Below are positions 21,410 through 33,601 of a stretch of DNA of 64,000 bases, piece by piece. How positions within the stretch are numbered: the first letter of the stretch is position 1; each line of letters opens with the position of its first letter. The translations under genes and the position numbers were made by a program. Under the pieces are notes generated by a model that made no database searches, was not told where the DNA came from, and saw only the letters and a program-made list of their open reading frames with translations. Source of the stretch: Pseudovirgaria hyperparasitica. Its lineage: Eukaryota; Ascomycota; Dothideomycetes; Acrospermales; Acrospermaceae. The DNA is taken from contig NW_022985556.1 of the NCBI RefSeq assembly GCF_010093815.1, positions 1,358,805-1,422,804 on the forward strand. The letters are read 5' to 3'.

Positions 21410-21753
21410 CTAGCTCAGCAAGCCTTATGCCTGCTGTGCCACAACAGACACCCGAATCGGGTAACCGCGTCAGCAACACCGGATCCAAGACTGCCCCCAT
21501 TGATCCGTACCCGGCCTTTGCATCTCCACCACCACACGCCGACAGCGCCCGCAGATTTACCCCGGCCTCGTCGTTCCTGTCCGCCAAAAAGGTCGATCCC
21601 GACGGCTATCCCCGAGTCAGCCGCGAAGTCATGCGCGCCAAAGGCTTGGCCGACATTGTAGGCAACCAAAACTTCTTTGTCGAGTTACACGCCAAGTTCA
21701 CCGTACTCCTCAGCAGTCTCATCAACGACTTTGGCACTGGTGTTGCTGCCTGA
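20245..21753 (+). CDS. LST7: folliculin/Lst7 homologue
   Basis: Two exons are favoured: a 12-nt first exon (MDFI, 20245-20256) and 20338-21753, giving 475 residues. The join produces the family start MDFILSLAHFCEICGPTS. The 81-nt intron (gtaagc donor, ctgac branch, catacag acceptor) is a multiple of three without a stop, so the unspliced frame would also be open (502 residues). The longin part continues with CATC/C motifs. A disordered acidic and Ser-rich insert carries eleven Asp codons at 20842-20874. The conserved core then follows (YMSTRQPISPSAYSLLRRSY, GPLFFGD, GYTIAYVFRLPD, RTYALIALGG). A poly-Ser run lies at 21377-21412. Lst7 with Lst4 acts at the vacuole as a GAP for Rag GTPases in amino-acid signalling to TORC1, and was found through Golgi-to-plasma-membrane permease sorting. 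The family call is firm; the role is inferred from yeast and human. Confidence 0.88.
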
Positions 21754-22787
21754 CTGGGGGGTTGTTGGGAGTTTACCGCACCGCACCACGCCTCGATGAG
21801 TCACATATATATCAATATTGGTGCTCTGTATAGCCAAGGGGTCCCCTCTTCGTCCGTCTCGGAGCCTGTACCACCACCACTATGGCGTCGATGAGGCCTG
21901 ATGACATGAACCCGATTTTCTTTTCCGCGCCATGCTGGGCATAACTTTGTGCCACGCTGCGAGCATGCTGTCTGTCTTGCATCCCTCTTCTTCTTTGTAA
22001 CCTCTCTGTTTTTTTTTGGTGTCCAAGCGGTAGTATGCACGTTAAACATCCCGTTGTCGCTCTCAGATACCCCCTTCTTCCGCATTGCGCTTTGCACTGC
22101 ATCCTCTGTCTGTCCTGTCTTAGTTCCTTTTGTGTGTTTTTTTTTTTCGTTGCTTTGCATGCGAAAATGGCCACCATACAATGCAAATGGCCATGTATAT
22201 GGTTTGGGGGTTACAGTTATAGCGGAGGGACCTGAGGTCCGTGGTTCGCGGTTCACGGTTCGCGGCTGAGAGCTTTTTGTCGACTTCGTTTTCGTCTTGT
22301 GTCTCTTACGGGCGGACAGATACACGGGAGATGTGACGGCAACAAGGCCCGTTGACCTTTTTTGTTTGTCCTGTACTTTTATACTACTCTTGAACTTTTC
22401 AAGAATTGCCCTGGGAGCGTGGTGTTGTTGTCTTTTTTTTTTTCTCTCTGAAAGTCTCGTCCCTTTTTACCTCTAGACTTGTTTGTTTGGCGTGACACGG
22501 GAATTATGGGGAATTAGATCTGGGCGGGGAACATGCGATGTCGTGAATGATGGCGGTGGTAGCTGTGGTGGTGGACTGTATTGTATAGAGAGCAATGGGA
22601 TGAAGATGAGAATAAGAGAGAGAAAGGAGAAAGTATGATATGATATGACGGGTTTTTGGTTGTCGTTGACAAGCAAGGACCTGCCTGGTTGGTCTCCTTT
22701 ATGCCGTCCGTATAAACTAGACTTTTTTTCTTTCTTTCTTTCTATCTATCTATTCTTTTCTCTCTTGTCTTGTTCTTCTTGCACAAT

Positions 22788-22800
<13 letters not shown>

Positions 22801-22843
<43 letters not shown>
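22801..22843. repeat. (GA)n microsatellite
   Basis: A perfect GA dinucleotide run, preceded by GAAA units from about 22788. Confidence 0.95.
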
Positions 22844-22848
<5 letters not shown>

Positions 22849-23080
22849 AGAGAAGAGGACGGATTTGAATATATGAATACACGTCATTACACACACATCC
22901 ATTGAGTAGCATTTCTCGAGTTTCTGTGTACATGTACATTGTAGGTCGCGGTGTATATGTACGGAGCTGACGTGACTATATATACTTGCCTTGCCCCCCT
23001 TTTCCCTTTCCTTTTCCTTTTCCTTCTCTCTCCTCTCCTCCCTCCCACCGTTCCCTCCCCCATCCATCTCACCTCACCCT

Positions 23081-23116
23081 CAGACTCACCCCCAGACTCA
23101 CCCCCAGACTCAACCC
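23081..23116. repeat. three tandem 12-bp units (CAGACTCACCCC)
   Basis: Three copies, the last with one extra base, ending exactly where the RINT1 stop codon (23117-23119) begins. Slippage here could shift the protein's end. Confidence 0.85.
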
Positions 23117-25826
23117 CTAACTCCCCAGCTCAATCCTCCTCCCAAGCACACTCCTCGCCTCCGCCTCGCCCACAACCTCCAAGCCCAACTCCTCCAGCAC
23201 GCCACGCGCCTGCTCATTATCCGCAAACAGCCTCTTCTCCACCTGCCACAGGCCCAATCCAGACGCTGCCTCCTCACTACTATCACCACCACTACCACCA
23301 CCACTCCGAAAAGGCAGACCAAGCAGCAAGACGCCCTCGCGCAACTTGCGCAGGCCGGACTCTGCGACTGCACTGCTACCCGTACTACCACCACCACCAC
23401 CACCACCAACAGCCAAGTCAACAACTCTGCAGATAGACGCCACGTCAGCGCCAAGCTGTGCCGCGCCGGCAGTCGAAAAGGTGTGCTTGACCAGCACGCC
23501 GTTCCAGAGCGCCGTCTGCAGCGAGGCGAGCACCTGGCGGACGACTCGGCGGAGGGGCGCCTGGGCGACGGCGCGGGCGAGAAAGGTGAAGGATTCGCGG
23601 AGCGTGTGCAGCGTGGTGTCGAGCTCGGCGGTTGTCGTGGTCGTTGGCAGGGCCGATGTGCTGGGTCCGGAGGCTGGGAGCGTGCTCCAGGGGTTGATGC
23701 GCGTGTAGGGCCGCAGGGCCAGGGAGACTGCGTGATTGAGTGTCTCGACGATGATCTTCTCTGCGCGGACGCGGAGGCGCTGGTATGCGGACGCGGTTTC
23801 GTCAAAGAGGGCGCCGCCTTCGCCGTCGCTGCCGACTGTCGACGAGGTCTTTTCTGCTACGTCGGTGACGGACATGGCGGCTGTCGTCTTGCCTAGCGAT
23901 GCGCTGTTCCGCGCCCGATCTTGGAGCTCTTCCCAGAGCTCGAGGAAGAAGACGTCGTCGCTCCAGTCACGCATCGCGCGCTCGAGGTAGTCTGCGCTGC
24001 CGTACACGCGGCATAGTCGGTCTAGGCCCCCGACGCCTTTCAACGAGGAGTCTTCTTCGGCTGTCGTCCCTTGGAGGCTGCGACCCACGGTCGACGTCAG
24101 GGTCAGGTACGCCTCTAGCGCTTCGTGAAGTCGGGCGTGGTAGCTGTCGAATATGGAGATTTGAATGTCGATGAGGAAGCGCAGCTTCTGGGAGAATGAG
24201 GATAGAGGGCGGTAGCGCTCTGTGGGACGTCGTTAGCTCTCAACCGGCCATACTCCTACTCCTACACGCCAACCCAGATCTCACCGGTTATCGTCTCGAG
24301 CAAGTCGTTCACGCGGATGGCTGCCTTGGTCGGCTTCGTGGCGCCCGCATCCATGCTGTCAAAGTCGAGTTCTCCACTATCAGGTGACTGAATAATATCT
24401 CTGTATCGGGCGAGCGCAACTGCCCCCAACATGGGTCAACCATGGCACACACGGCAGGGGTCGGGCGATCGGGCAAAACACTCACAGTCTTTCTCAACTT
24501 GCAGCCACCGGCCGAAGAGGTCCATCTGCACAAGTACCTCCCACGTGATGCCTTTCCATCCTTCAATGCCATATCCCCCTTCGTATCTCCACTCATCTCG
24601 GATGGTCGTGTCAAAATTCATAAGCTCATGCATGTAATGACTCAGGAGCTGCGGCTGAGCAGCAGCACGCTGTATCGAAGAGAATACCTTGGTTCGGACC
24701 ATCGGTAACAGGGCCGTAATGAGGGCGGAGGTGGCATCGATGTATGCGGCGTTGAATGCCAAGTCGGTACCGCGGAAACGGTTGAGTAGCACAGGCTGCA
24801 CGTAGCTCACGATGAAGGTATTGTACGAGGCCAAGAGTGAGGTGACATGCGAGAGGAAGTATTCCGGCTTCTCCAGCCGGTTCGTCGGCCGATCTCCTTC
24901 AAAATGGTAGCGGAACCTCATTTCCAGCGGCAGCACCAACACCTCCAGCGGTAGCAATATTGTCGGACCCTTGTCGGAACCCTGTTTGGTCTTTGATTCT
25001 TCCTGTTCGAGAAGATCTAGTCTCTGCAAGTCCAGCAGCTTACCGACACAGTCGTCCCACTCGTCTTGTAGAGTCGCAGGTATCACCACGTCGGACTTGG
25101 GCCATCCGAGCTGATGCAGGAGCTTGTCCAGCTCTGTTGCGTACGACTCTTTGATCCGGCCGTACACATGCCGCACACGCTTCTGCACATCGTGTAGCAG
25201 ATGCGGAGCTGCTCCGTCCGCAGCGTCTTGTAAAGGGCCCAGTGTAGCAGCAAGAGTGCGGAGGCGACGATATGGCTCGAGTGCATCTTGCCCCGGGGTG
25301 TCCAGGAGACGGTCGCTCTCTTGACTATGGTTGGTCAGCACATGCCTGACATTGTGTCCTGATGCAAATTGTTGTACATACCTCAACGTGTCCACCTCTT
25401 TGAGCAAACCAACATAACCGGCGGCCACGTCGAGACGTTGTAGCTTCTGGAAGATGGCATCGAACTGCGGGACGGCGTCGTCGCTAGTCTCAGATTGCAT
25501 GACAATCTGAAGGCGGCGAGTGATATCATCCTGGACCTTGTTGAATTGCTCAGACTGGCGATGAAGCTGGATGGCGTGGTCCCGAGAGGCTTTCTTTGCA
25601 TCTTCCAATTCGCGGGTGGCATGGTCGAGCTAGGAGGGATGGTAAGTGGACGCGCGACGGGCGCATGAGCAGTCTTACCTACTTGGGACTTGAGCAAGCC
25701 ATATCTGGTCCTGACGTCGGTCAAGAGGGCATCAACGGTGGCCAGGTCAGCCGAGGTCTGCAGCTTGTCGTCGACATAATCAGCGACACGGACAGCGCAG
25801 TCTCCATCCGCAGCAGCAGCAGCCAT
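23117..25826 (-). CDS. TIP20: RINT1/Tip20 family, Dsl1 tethering complex subunit
   Basis: Five exons (25826-25683, 25629-25382, 25324-24486, 24419-24285, 24219-23117) with introns of 53, 57, 66 and 65 nt give 822 residues. RINT1/Tip20 joins Dsl1 and Sec39 at the ER to capture retrograde COPI vesicles. The N-terminal part is coiled-coil (about residues 50-130). The RINT1/TIP domain shows PTILLPLEVLVLPLEMRFRY, HFEGDRPTNRLEKPEYFLSH and, across spliced joins, VEKDFALARYRDIIQSPDSG and RVNDLLETITERYRPLSSFS. These joins fixed the third and fourth introns. The C-terminal part is longer and less conserved, with a Gly run and Ser-rich inserts. The first donor (gtaggt) is weak but in phase. The family is certain; fungal members are called Tip20 or RINT-1. 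Confidence 0.92.
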
Positions 25827-27605
25827 GTTGGTTGTCGTCGCGATTTGAGGAGGGGTGAGGGGGGGCGCAGTTTCGTGGGAGCAAGGCTGACGAGGGGAGC
25901 CGCTGGGGGGAAGCGAATGGCAATCAGCTGGACTGACCTGAACAGGACAGACGGCGTGTAGGTGGTGGTGGTGGTTTTGTTGTCGTGTTGTCGTGTTGTG
26001 TCGTTTGTGTATTTGGTCAGTCAGTCAGTCAGTAGTATATAATACGTCTAGCTAGGTAGTGGGTAATTAGTAGTTGTAGGGTGGGGCATCACATCCAAGA
26101 ATCTACCAGTACCAGCCAAGCCTCTCTCAACACCGCCGCCGCTGTTCAGTTTGCTCCCCCCGCCGAGAAGTCGCCTCTCAATAGGCTACAATAGGCTCTA
26201 ATAGGCTCCAATAAGGCCCCCGTCTCCCCCAAAATGGTGGCCCCCCGCCCCCCAAGGATAGGCTGGTTACTACTGGTGGAGATGACCAGATTAACACAGG
26301 ACTCCAGGGCTATTAATTACTACTACCACTCCTCCTACTAATCACTCCTACTAATACTCCTACTACTAATTACTCCTAGGTCTAATACCAGCTACCATGC
26401 AAAGTCTGGTCTGGTAGATTGTAGATGCGATCGTGCCACGCTGCTGGCAATTAATGCCTGTCCACCGTTGCGATCGGGGCGTCCACATTCTGCCCTTTTG
26501 GCCAATCACTCGCCTCCATCTACCCTCTGCATTGTCTGCAGGGTGCGCTGGGCATTCACAGGCTGATCTGATGCTGATGCCGGTGCTGGATAGGATAGAT
26601 TCATGGCTAGATGGATCATCATCATCATCGTCATCAACGATCAACTGTGCTCTTCTCATCACGGCAAACCCCCTCGCCCTCTCACCCTCTCACCGTCTTA
26701 CCGTCTTACCGTCTCACCAGATCTTGACAGCATTCTTCTGGGATTACAAGATGCACTGCAAATCGACCAGTGCACTCACTCCCCCTTGCTCCATACCGCA
26801 TTTGTTCTTGTGTCCTTCATACTCTCTTGCTGTAATTCGTTGGCCATGTTCTGTCTTGTCCCTCGTACCACCCACGATCCATGAACTTCGAACAGGTGGT
26901 GGCTCATCATTCGAAATGACATACTGCATACCATATACCTATGCTACAAGACCTCTCTTCCCAGTCCGTCTCAACATCACCAGATCAAACACAATTCTGG
27001 AGGCCAATGTATTGTGTGTAGTAGCCTCACTTGCGCATGGAATGGTGGCCCAGTAGGGAAATGGTTAGTGCCCGTCTTGGGATCCGAACGGTCGCGTAGG
27101 ATTGTGTTCTAGAAGTCGCTTCTCGATGTCGACCCTCTGCATTCATCCACCGCCATCGAGAGTGAGAGAAAGTTGCACTTTTGCACTTTTGCACTTCTAC
27201 TCTGCCCTCTGCCCTTTTGCACTGCATTTCCAACAACCCGCCGCCTCTTACGCTCACTCCACTCACTCCGCCACGCCTGCACTAATCCTGCATCTGCGCG
27301 TCCGTGTCTTGTGTCTGTCTTTCGTCGTGTCTGTGTCTCGTCACCCATCCAACTTTTATCGCTCCGCTTGTCAGCTCGCTCAACTGCCGCCAATCCCTCA
27401 AACCAATCCTTCTCCCAAAACTTCCTTCCTACCATTCTTGCCTCGTTTACTCGTGCAAATACCGCTCTCTACTTCTTCCCGCCCTCGCCTTGCCTCTAAA
27501 CCCGGCGCTGATGTCGGTCGTCTAGAAGTTTTTATTCTTTTTTTTTTCACACTTCTCGCTTACCGCTCCGTGGTTCGCGCGCCCTCACTCCGTCCCCACC
27601 ACATC
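25827..27605. other. divergent spacer between RINT1 and NOP9
   Basis: It should hold both promoters. It contains runs of ACTCCTACTAAT-like repeats (about 26310-26380), repeated CTCACCGTCTTACC units (about 26680-26715) and a long pyrimidine leader before NOP9 (about 27170-27600). The plus frame 26433-27056 has no ATG start and is not protein-like. Confidence 0.5.
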
Positions 27606-29810
27606 ATGCCGAAAGAGAACAAGAAGCGCGGCCGCCGCGAGGAGAAGAAGAGGAAGAGAGACGATGAAGACGAGGATGTCGAGGCTGTGCCTCGTACTAG
27701 AAAGAGTAGAAAGTCTGCCGACGATGCTTTTGCAGTGCAGCCCTCGCCTGCTGCCACCCATGACGTCGATGCTGCCAAACCTACAACCGAAGAAAATTAC
27801 TGGGTCGGACAGCTGGACGAGGAAGAGCAGGAGTACTTTCGTAGAGCTAGCGAAATGCTGGAGCTGAACCAGTTTTCAAATCCAGAGGAGCGCATGCTCT
27901 TTCTGGAGAACCTGCACAAAGAAGTGCACGGCAAAGAATTGAAGATCGCCCACAGCCAAGGCTGCTCAAGATTGATGGAACGACTCATACAACTGGCCAC
28001 TCCCGCTCAACTCAAGAGCCTCTTCCAGACCTTTATCGGAAAGTGAGTATCATGTCCGCACGTTTTGGCTTTGAGACATGCTAACAGCGATAGCTTTTTG
28101 AACATGGTACAGCATCGATTCGCATCCCACTGCTGCGAGGCCATATTCATCCATTCTGCCCCAGTTGTATCACACGAGATGCGTGAGGGATCTAAGACTG
28201 GTGCGCCATCGGATCCAAACGAAGTCTACGTCACCATGGAATCGCTCTTTCTCTATGCTGCAAACGAGCTGGAGGCCAATCTCGGCTATCTAATCACCGA
28301 TCGATACGCATCCCACCCGCTGCGTGTCTTACTGGTCGTCCTGTCTGGCATGCCACTCGAGCCGACAAGCCGACGCACCCTGTTACACAGCAGAAAGAAG
28401 GAGTCTAATGCAGTTGCCCTTGGTGCCGAGAACACTGAAACCGTCACACCCGAAGAGCGTGTCGTCCCGCAGCACTTCCTGGACGAAGCTCAGAAGATTA
28501 TCAAGCTCAGTATCTCAGGGCTCGAGACGACGTACCTGCGCGCCCTTGCAACGCATCAGACCGGCAACCCCATTCTACAACTGCTACTGCAGCTCGAGCT
28601 CTCCAAGTTTAGCAAGTCAAAAGTCGCCAAAGATGGTGAGACTCTCTTTCGTCGCTTGCTACCCGACGATGACTTCACAGAAGGCTCCGAGAGCGAGAGA
28701 TTTGTCAAAGGCTTGATATACGATCCTATCGGCTCCAGACTTGTCGAAACGATCGTAGAACATGCACCTGGAAAAGTGTTCAAGTCACTGTACCGCAGCT
28801 ACTTCAAAGACCGAATAGCTCAGCTAGCTCGCAATGACGTTGCTGGCTATGTTGTTTGCAAAGTGCTTGAGCGTCTGAGTAAAGACGATCTTGAAGAGGC
28901 TGTCAAGTTGGTCATACCACAGATACCCTCTTTGGTGGAACGTAATAGGACGTCTGTGATCAAGACACTTATCGAACGCTGCGTCGTACGCGACGCCGAC
29001 ACGGCCAGCCTTGCGACAGCGCTCGAAGCGTCATACGCCGGCAGCAATGGATTCGAAATTGCACGTCTGCTCAAGCTCAGCGAAGTCGCTTCCGAGTCAA
29101 CGATGTCATCGCCTCCGCCAAAGGCGTCGCAACAACATCGTGCGCCAACGTCAATGCCAGAGCGTCTCCACTCGTCTCTCCTCGCTCAGTCCATGCTTAC
29201 AGTGCCCGGCACGTTGTCCGATCTTGTATTCGACTCTCTCGCTCGGCTGTCTACTCCACTGTCAATTGCCCTCGCACGTGACCCGAGTGCATCACGCACG
29301 TTGCAAGCAGCCCTCAAGTCACCATCGGCGTCCCTCATCTTCCGCCGCAAGATGATACAACGGTTCTATGGCCATATCGGCGAGATGGCACTTGACCCTT
29401 CTGCATCGCACGTCATCGATGCTGTATGGGCCGGCACATCTGGCCTAGCTTTCATACGTGAACGGATCGCCGAAGAACTGGCCGAAAACGAAGCCGCTCT
29501 CCGCGGCTCCTTTGTGGGTCGCAATGTGTGGCGAAACTGGGAGATGGATCTGTATAAGCGACGCAGAGATACATGGGTGAAGCGAAGCCGCCAAGGGGCT
29601 GGTAACGATGGCTTCATGAGCTTCCCGGAGAAGAATGATGGAGCCGCAGATGCGAAGGAAGGGACAAAGAAGCATAAGAGTGCTCTGGAATTGGCGCGGG
29701 AAAGACATTTTTTGGACAAGAAGAAGAAGGACAAGGAGGAGCAGAAGAAGCAGAAGATTGGGAAGGAGCAAGAATCTCAGCCTCAGCCACAGGAAGCATC
29801 CGTTTCTTGA
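27606..29810 (+). CDS. NOP9: Nop9, Pumilio-repeat nucleolar protein
   Basis: Two exons (27606-28042 and 28094-29810) with a 51-nt intron (gtgagt donor, gctaac branch, gatag acceptor) give 717 residues, the usual Nop9 length. The N-terminus is strongly basic (KKRGRREEKKRKR), a nucleolar targeting feature, followed by an acidic stretch. Pumilio-like repeats begin near residue 95: SRLMERLIQLA, then across the splice FLNMVQHRFASHCCEAIF, GSRLVETIVEHA, GYVVCKVLERL, SRTLQAALKSP and SHVIDAVW. The conserved FVGRNVWRNWEMDLYKRRRD stands at the end of the fold, and a Lys-rich tail closes the protein. Nop9 binds the 20S pre-rRNA in 90S and pre-40S particles and is needed for 18S rRNA maturation, holding back Nob1 cleavage. 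The ATG at 27606 is the first in frame after a CT-rich leader. Firm. Confidence 0.93.
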
Positions 29811-30401
29811 CACGATCGCTACTACATTCATTCATTCCGTACCGTCTTTCATTCTATCTCCACTCTGCCGCCACCAGCGCGCAGTTTTAACGAGTCGTTC
29901 CGCCCGACGCGGACGGATCTGTTGGGTCATGTGTTTGTCGAATTTCACGCATCTGCATGGCCACCGGCGTTCTACAAAACTGTCACCATACACAGAGGTA
30001 ACCTGGGATTCACCTATCAAAAAATCAATTCTTTATTTTTAGTTTTGTTCATATTCGTGATCTGATGCTGTCATTGCGCCTCAGGCTCGAAAGGAGCTTG
30101 TTGTTTCGTTATACGTGGCCGGGTGCTGATCGACTGCATGGAATCTGTAGACCCTACCTATGGTATCAGTGACGCTATAGGCACACAATACACTCGTCTT
30201 TTATGTCGGTATATACATGTTGGTGCTTTATGTGGTACATGTCCTGCTGTCGTCTATGCTACTCGATATTCCTTTTTTCTCTCAGATGGCCACCCGACTT
30301 GCTCTATTTACCCATCTCATATCCTACCCCATATACACACACACACCACTAACAACACGCTCTTTCCTACCCGTCTCGTCCCTTCAATCATCTCATCTCA
30401 T
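29811..30401. other. spacer between converging genes
   Basis: The 3' regions of NOP9 (plus) and the PLP decarboxylase (minus) face each other. I see no gene in these 591 bases. Confidence 0.5.
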
Positions 30402-32285
30402 TCAATCACTCACCCTTCCCCCGCACATCCTCCCCAAAAGCTCCCTCCCCACCTCCTCCACCGCCCGCACAAACCCATCCACCGTCCCCGCCCTCGTCCC
30501 CGCATTCACAACAACCCTGACAAACTTCCCCTTCTCGCCCGGCGCATAGTCCACCATCCACCCGCGCGGCACTAAGCCCGCAATAAGCGCCTCCGTATAC
30601 GCCGAGTTCGCATCCGCGTCCGCCGACAGTCCGCCCGGCGCGTGGTGGAATGTTACTTGGAGACAGGGTGGGCTGGTTGGGGGTTCTGCTGGGAGTTTTT
30701 GGGGGGTTGTTGTGGTGGTGGTGGTAGGAGACGTGCTATACGGCACCATGACGAAATCGGGATGCGCGGCTAGGCGCGCGTGCAGTGCGGCGGCCGTGGC
30801 AAAGGCGCGGTCGAGCATGGCGGAGTAGTAGTCTAGGCCGTGGTACTGGAGGGCGAGGTAGAGCTTCAGGGAGTCGGCGCGGCGGCCGCATTGCGGGGTG
30901 AGGTCGGCGAGGTCGTAGAGGGTTGTTGCGGGGTTGAATTGGGCGTTGGAGGATGTGGGGTCGGTGTGGAAGAGGCTGTTTTGGTGGGTGAGACATGAGA
31001 TATATGAGAAGGTTGGTGGTTGAAGGGGGGGGGGAAGAGAGAGAAAACGAAGAAAAGGGGGATATCAAAAACTCACTATCCCGCCGGCAAGCTCATCGCC
31101 CTCCACACACACCTCAGATCCCGCACGACCAGGAACGAACACGTCATCGGCACCTGCAGCATCTTATGCGGCGTCACAGCCACGCTATCCGCCCGCTCAC
31201 AGCCGCGCAACCGACTCCCGCGCAGCCGCTCGTTGAACACCACCCCGCCGCCCCAACTCCCATCCACATGCATCCACACGCCATGCCGCCCACACACATC
31301 CGCTATCCCCTCAAACGGATCGAAGCTGCCCAGCACCGTCGTGCCGGCCGTCGCGTTGACCAAAAACGGTGTTTCCCCAGCCTGTTTTGCGGCGCTGATC
31401 ATGGCGTCTAGCGCGGCGGGTTGCATCCGGCCGTGTGTGTCGACGGGCACGCAGCGCACGGCATCCCGGCCGAAACCGTACATTTGCGCGGCCTTTTCGA
31501 TGCTGTAGTGCCCGTGTGCGCTGGTGAAGAGGACGAAGCGCCGGCCTGCATTGCCCGTGTTTTTCGTCTCGGGAAATAAGGTGTTTCGCGCGACGACAAT
31601 GGCAGAGGCGTTCGAGGCGCTGCCGCCGGGCTGGCTGATGCCGCCTGCGAACGGACACGCGTCAGCATCACCACCACCACCGAAGAAAAGACGGGCGAGC
31701 AGGGCGGTAGTGTGTTTCTCGACGAGCGTGAGCACGGGCGAGACGGCGTAGACGTGGGCGTTTGTGTTGAGGACGGCGAGGAGGAGTTCGGCGGCGAGGC
31801 CGATGGCGTTGGTGCTGCTGTACAGCTTGTCCATGAAGCCTTGGTCCCAGGTGTTGACGGAGTAGCGGAGGATTTGGGCTACGGAGGCGAGGAGGCCGGG
31901 TTTGCGGGTGCCGGTGCGCGGGATGCTGAGGTTGAGGAGGGATTTGAGTTCTTCCGGGGGGTGGTGTTCTACGAGGACGGTGCGGGGTGGGTTGGCGGTT
32001 TCGTTGTTTGGGGTTTGGGGCTTGGTGGTGGTGGTTGTGGTTGTGGTCATGGTGTTTGCGTGGTCGTCGGCGGCGCGGATGAAGGGGATGATGAGCTCCA
32101 TCATGGAGGTTAGGAGCTGTGTGGTGGTGTTAGAATACAAGGGGGGTCTAGGGTGTGGTGTTTTGCTTGGTACGCACATCTTCGACTTCTTCTGCGCGCT
32201 GTAGGGGTGGCTCCTGGTCGAGCTCTGCATGTGCATGTGCATGTGCATGTGGTGCTGCATGCTTGCTAAATCCGTTGGTCGCCAT
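30402..32285 (-). CDS. group II PLP-dependent decarboxylase (glutamate/aspartate/sulfinoalanine type)
   Basis: Three exons (32285-32178, 32116-31077, 30975-30402) with introns of 61 and 101 nt give 573 residues. The start ATG at 32285 was chosen because it runs in phase into RAEEVEDLLTSMMELIIPFI across the first intron, as in the family. The longer minus frame upstream is in a different phase. The fold type I decarboxylase core shows TSAHGHYSIEKAA, NATAGTTVLGSFDPF, HVDGSWGG (the Asp binds the PLP ring nitrogen) and TPHKM, with the Schiff-base Lys at about residue 354. The C-terminal QCGRRADSLKLYLALQYHG is typical of the GAD/CSAD branch. An HAHAHAHA run near the N-terminus comes from a small ATGC-type repeat. 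It should decarboxylate an acidic amino acid; glutamate, aspartate and cysteine sulfinate cannot be told apart by eye. The gene is very GC-rich. Confidence 0.88.
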
Positions 32286-32798
32286 GGTTCTATATACAGT
32301 ATACTAACGAGGTACTATCTGATGATGATGATGATGCCGAGAGCGAGTGAAGGTCAGAAAAAAGAAACAGAATATATAGTAGTGATTTTTTGGATGAAGC
32401 ATCAATCCACCCGGTGAGAATTTTCTGGTGTAACGTCTGTCATCCTGGGGTAAAATTTCGCAATTCTATAATTAATCTTGTGACGTCGGCGGTTCGGAAG
32501 CCCTAGCCGGTTCGGCTCCGGTTTTTCCTGACCAATCATGATCGAGGACCCCCGGAATGCTCGTATAATCTTGTGACATTGAGAAAGAACACGATGTAGT
32601 AGATGATGTAGATGAAGAAAGGTTTTGTCAGAATTTGAAAGGAGAGTGTCGATAGTGGCCAGTGAGACAGCTTCAACATACATGAGCGGATTGACCCCGT
32701 ACCCCCTTGGAACCCTGGTCCACGGTAAAGTAAGTCAAAGAAATACCTACGAGACTCAATCGCTCATAATACCCTACCTGTAGACCTCATGCCACGTA
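32286..32798. other. spacer between two minus-strand genes
   Basis: It carries the decarboxylase promoter and the 3' end of the GNAT gene. A repeated GGTTCGG element (about 32487-32518) is visible. No gene supported. Confidence 0.5.
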
Positions 32799-33601
32799 TT
32801 ATGACCCCCCAGTCAGGCCTTTCTCCTTCCTCAGCTCCTCCCATTCGTCTCTACACATCCTGAAGACCACATCATCACAAAGCACACCATCCCGAGTGAC
32901 GAAAGCATGCCGTATCACACTTTCCCTCAAATACCCAACCTTCTCAAAGCATCGGAAGCTCGACGTATTCGGCGACAACACCCCGCCCCAGAGCCGGAGA
33001 TACCCAAAGGCTTCAAAGGCCCAGTCCGTGAAGCCGGCAAGCACCTCCGTCATGATCCCCTTGCCCCAGTACGGCTCGCCGACCCAGTACCCGATCTCCG
33101 CCGTTCGTGCGCCAATGTCACTCCCGGGCTTCAGACCGATGGACCCGATACAAGAGTGAGCTTCGCCGGGTTCCGGGGCCGAGAAACGAGGAGTCACGTC
33201 ATCGTAGTCGCCTGGTCTGACGCAGATTGCGAAGTTGTACTGCGTTGGGGCGGACAGACACATGTTGAGCCACGCATAGCCCTTTGCAATCGTGTAAGGC
33301 GACGGGAATCCAAGAGTCATGTATTTGACCACCGCGGCGTTGTTGCCAAAGTGGGACATTGAGAGCGCGTCATATGGGTGGTAGACTCGGACATAGCAAG
33401 ACTTGAGCTTGAGTAGCGGCTTCGGGGGGAAGTTGTAGTCGACGATGGCGTTGGGTTGGTTGGCTTCCTGGGCTCGTCAATTGTGTGTTCATTCTTGTAT
33501 TGCGCAAAGAAGCTCACAGTCGGTTGTGCGGGCAGTAGTGGGACTGCCGGGCCCTGAGCAGCTTGCACCTGTGCGGCTTGCCCTTGGAGTTGTTCTGACA
33601 T
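32799..33601 (-). CDS. GNAT-family N-acetyltransferase (RimJ/RimL-like)
   Basis: Two exons (33601-33518 and 33467-32799) with a 50-nt intron (gtgagc donor, gcccag acceptor) give 250 residues. The join gives a Gln/Ala-rich leader, then SCYVRVYHPYDALSMSHFGN, the normal start of this GNAT subgroup. FPSPYTIAKGYAWL follows, then a central IGSIGLKPGSD, the acetyl-CoA loop region EIGYWVGEPYWGKGIMTE (the GxG-type P-loop is W-G-K-G) and the closing SFRCFEKVGYLRES. Fungal members are small cytosolic acetyltransferases whose substrates are mostly unknown. They resemble the ribosomal-protein acetyltransferases RimJ/RimL only in fold. Family firm, substrate unknown. Confidence 0.87.

Larger units (their letters stand above)
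21754..23116. other. spacer between converging genes
   Basis: The folliculin homologue (plus) and the RINT1 gene (minus) converge here. The region contains poly-T tracts, a GAAA/GA microsatellite (22788-22843) and a 12-bp repeat next to the RINT1 stop. Frames on either strand, such as 21801-22325 minus, are not protein-like. Confidence 0.5.

Noticed and set aside
21801-22325. 174-codon minus frame after the folliculin homologue
   Set aside because: It is Lys/Thr-rich, lies in a probable 3' UTR with poly-T tracts and shows no domain.
22991-23896. 301-codon plus frame antisense to RINT1
   Set aside because: It is a shadow of the GC-rich C-terminal exon of RINT1, which has clear family similarity on the other strand.
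26433-27056. 207-codon plus frame between RINT1 and NOP9
   Set aside because: It lacks an ATG and includes repeat-derived residues; it lies in a divergent promoter region.
27045-27115. tRNA-like sequence (TGGCCCAGTAGG...GGTTAGTGC, GATCCGAACGG)
   Set aside because: It resembles A-box and inverted B-box words, but no cloverleaf with paired acceptor and T arms can be drawn on either strand.
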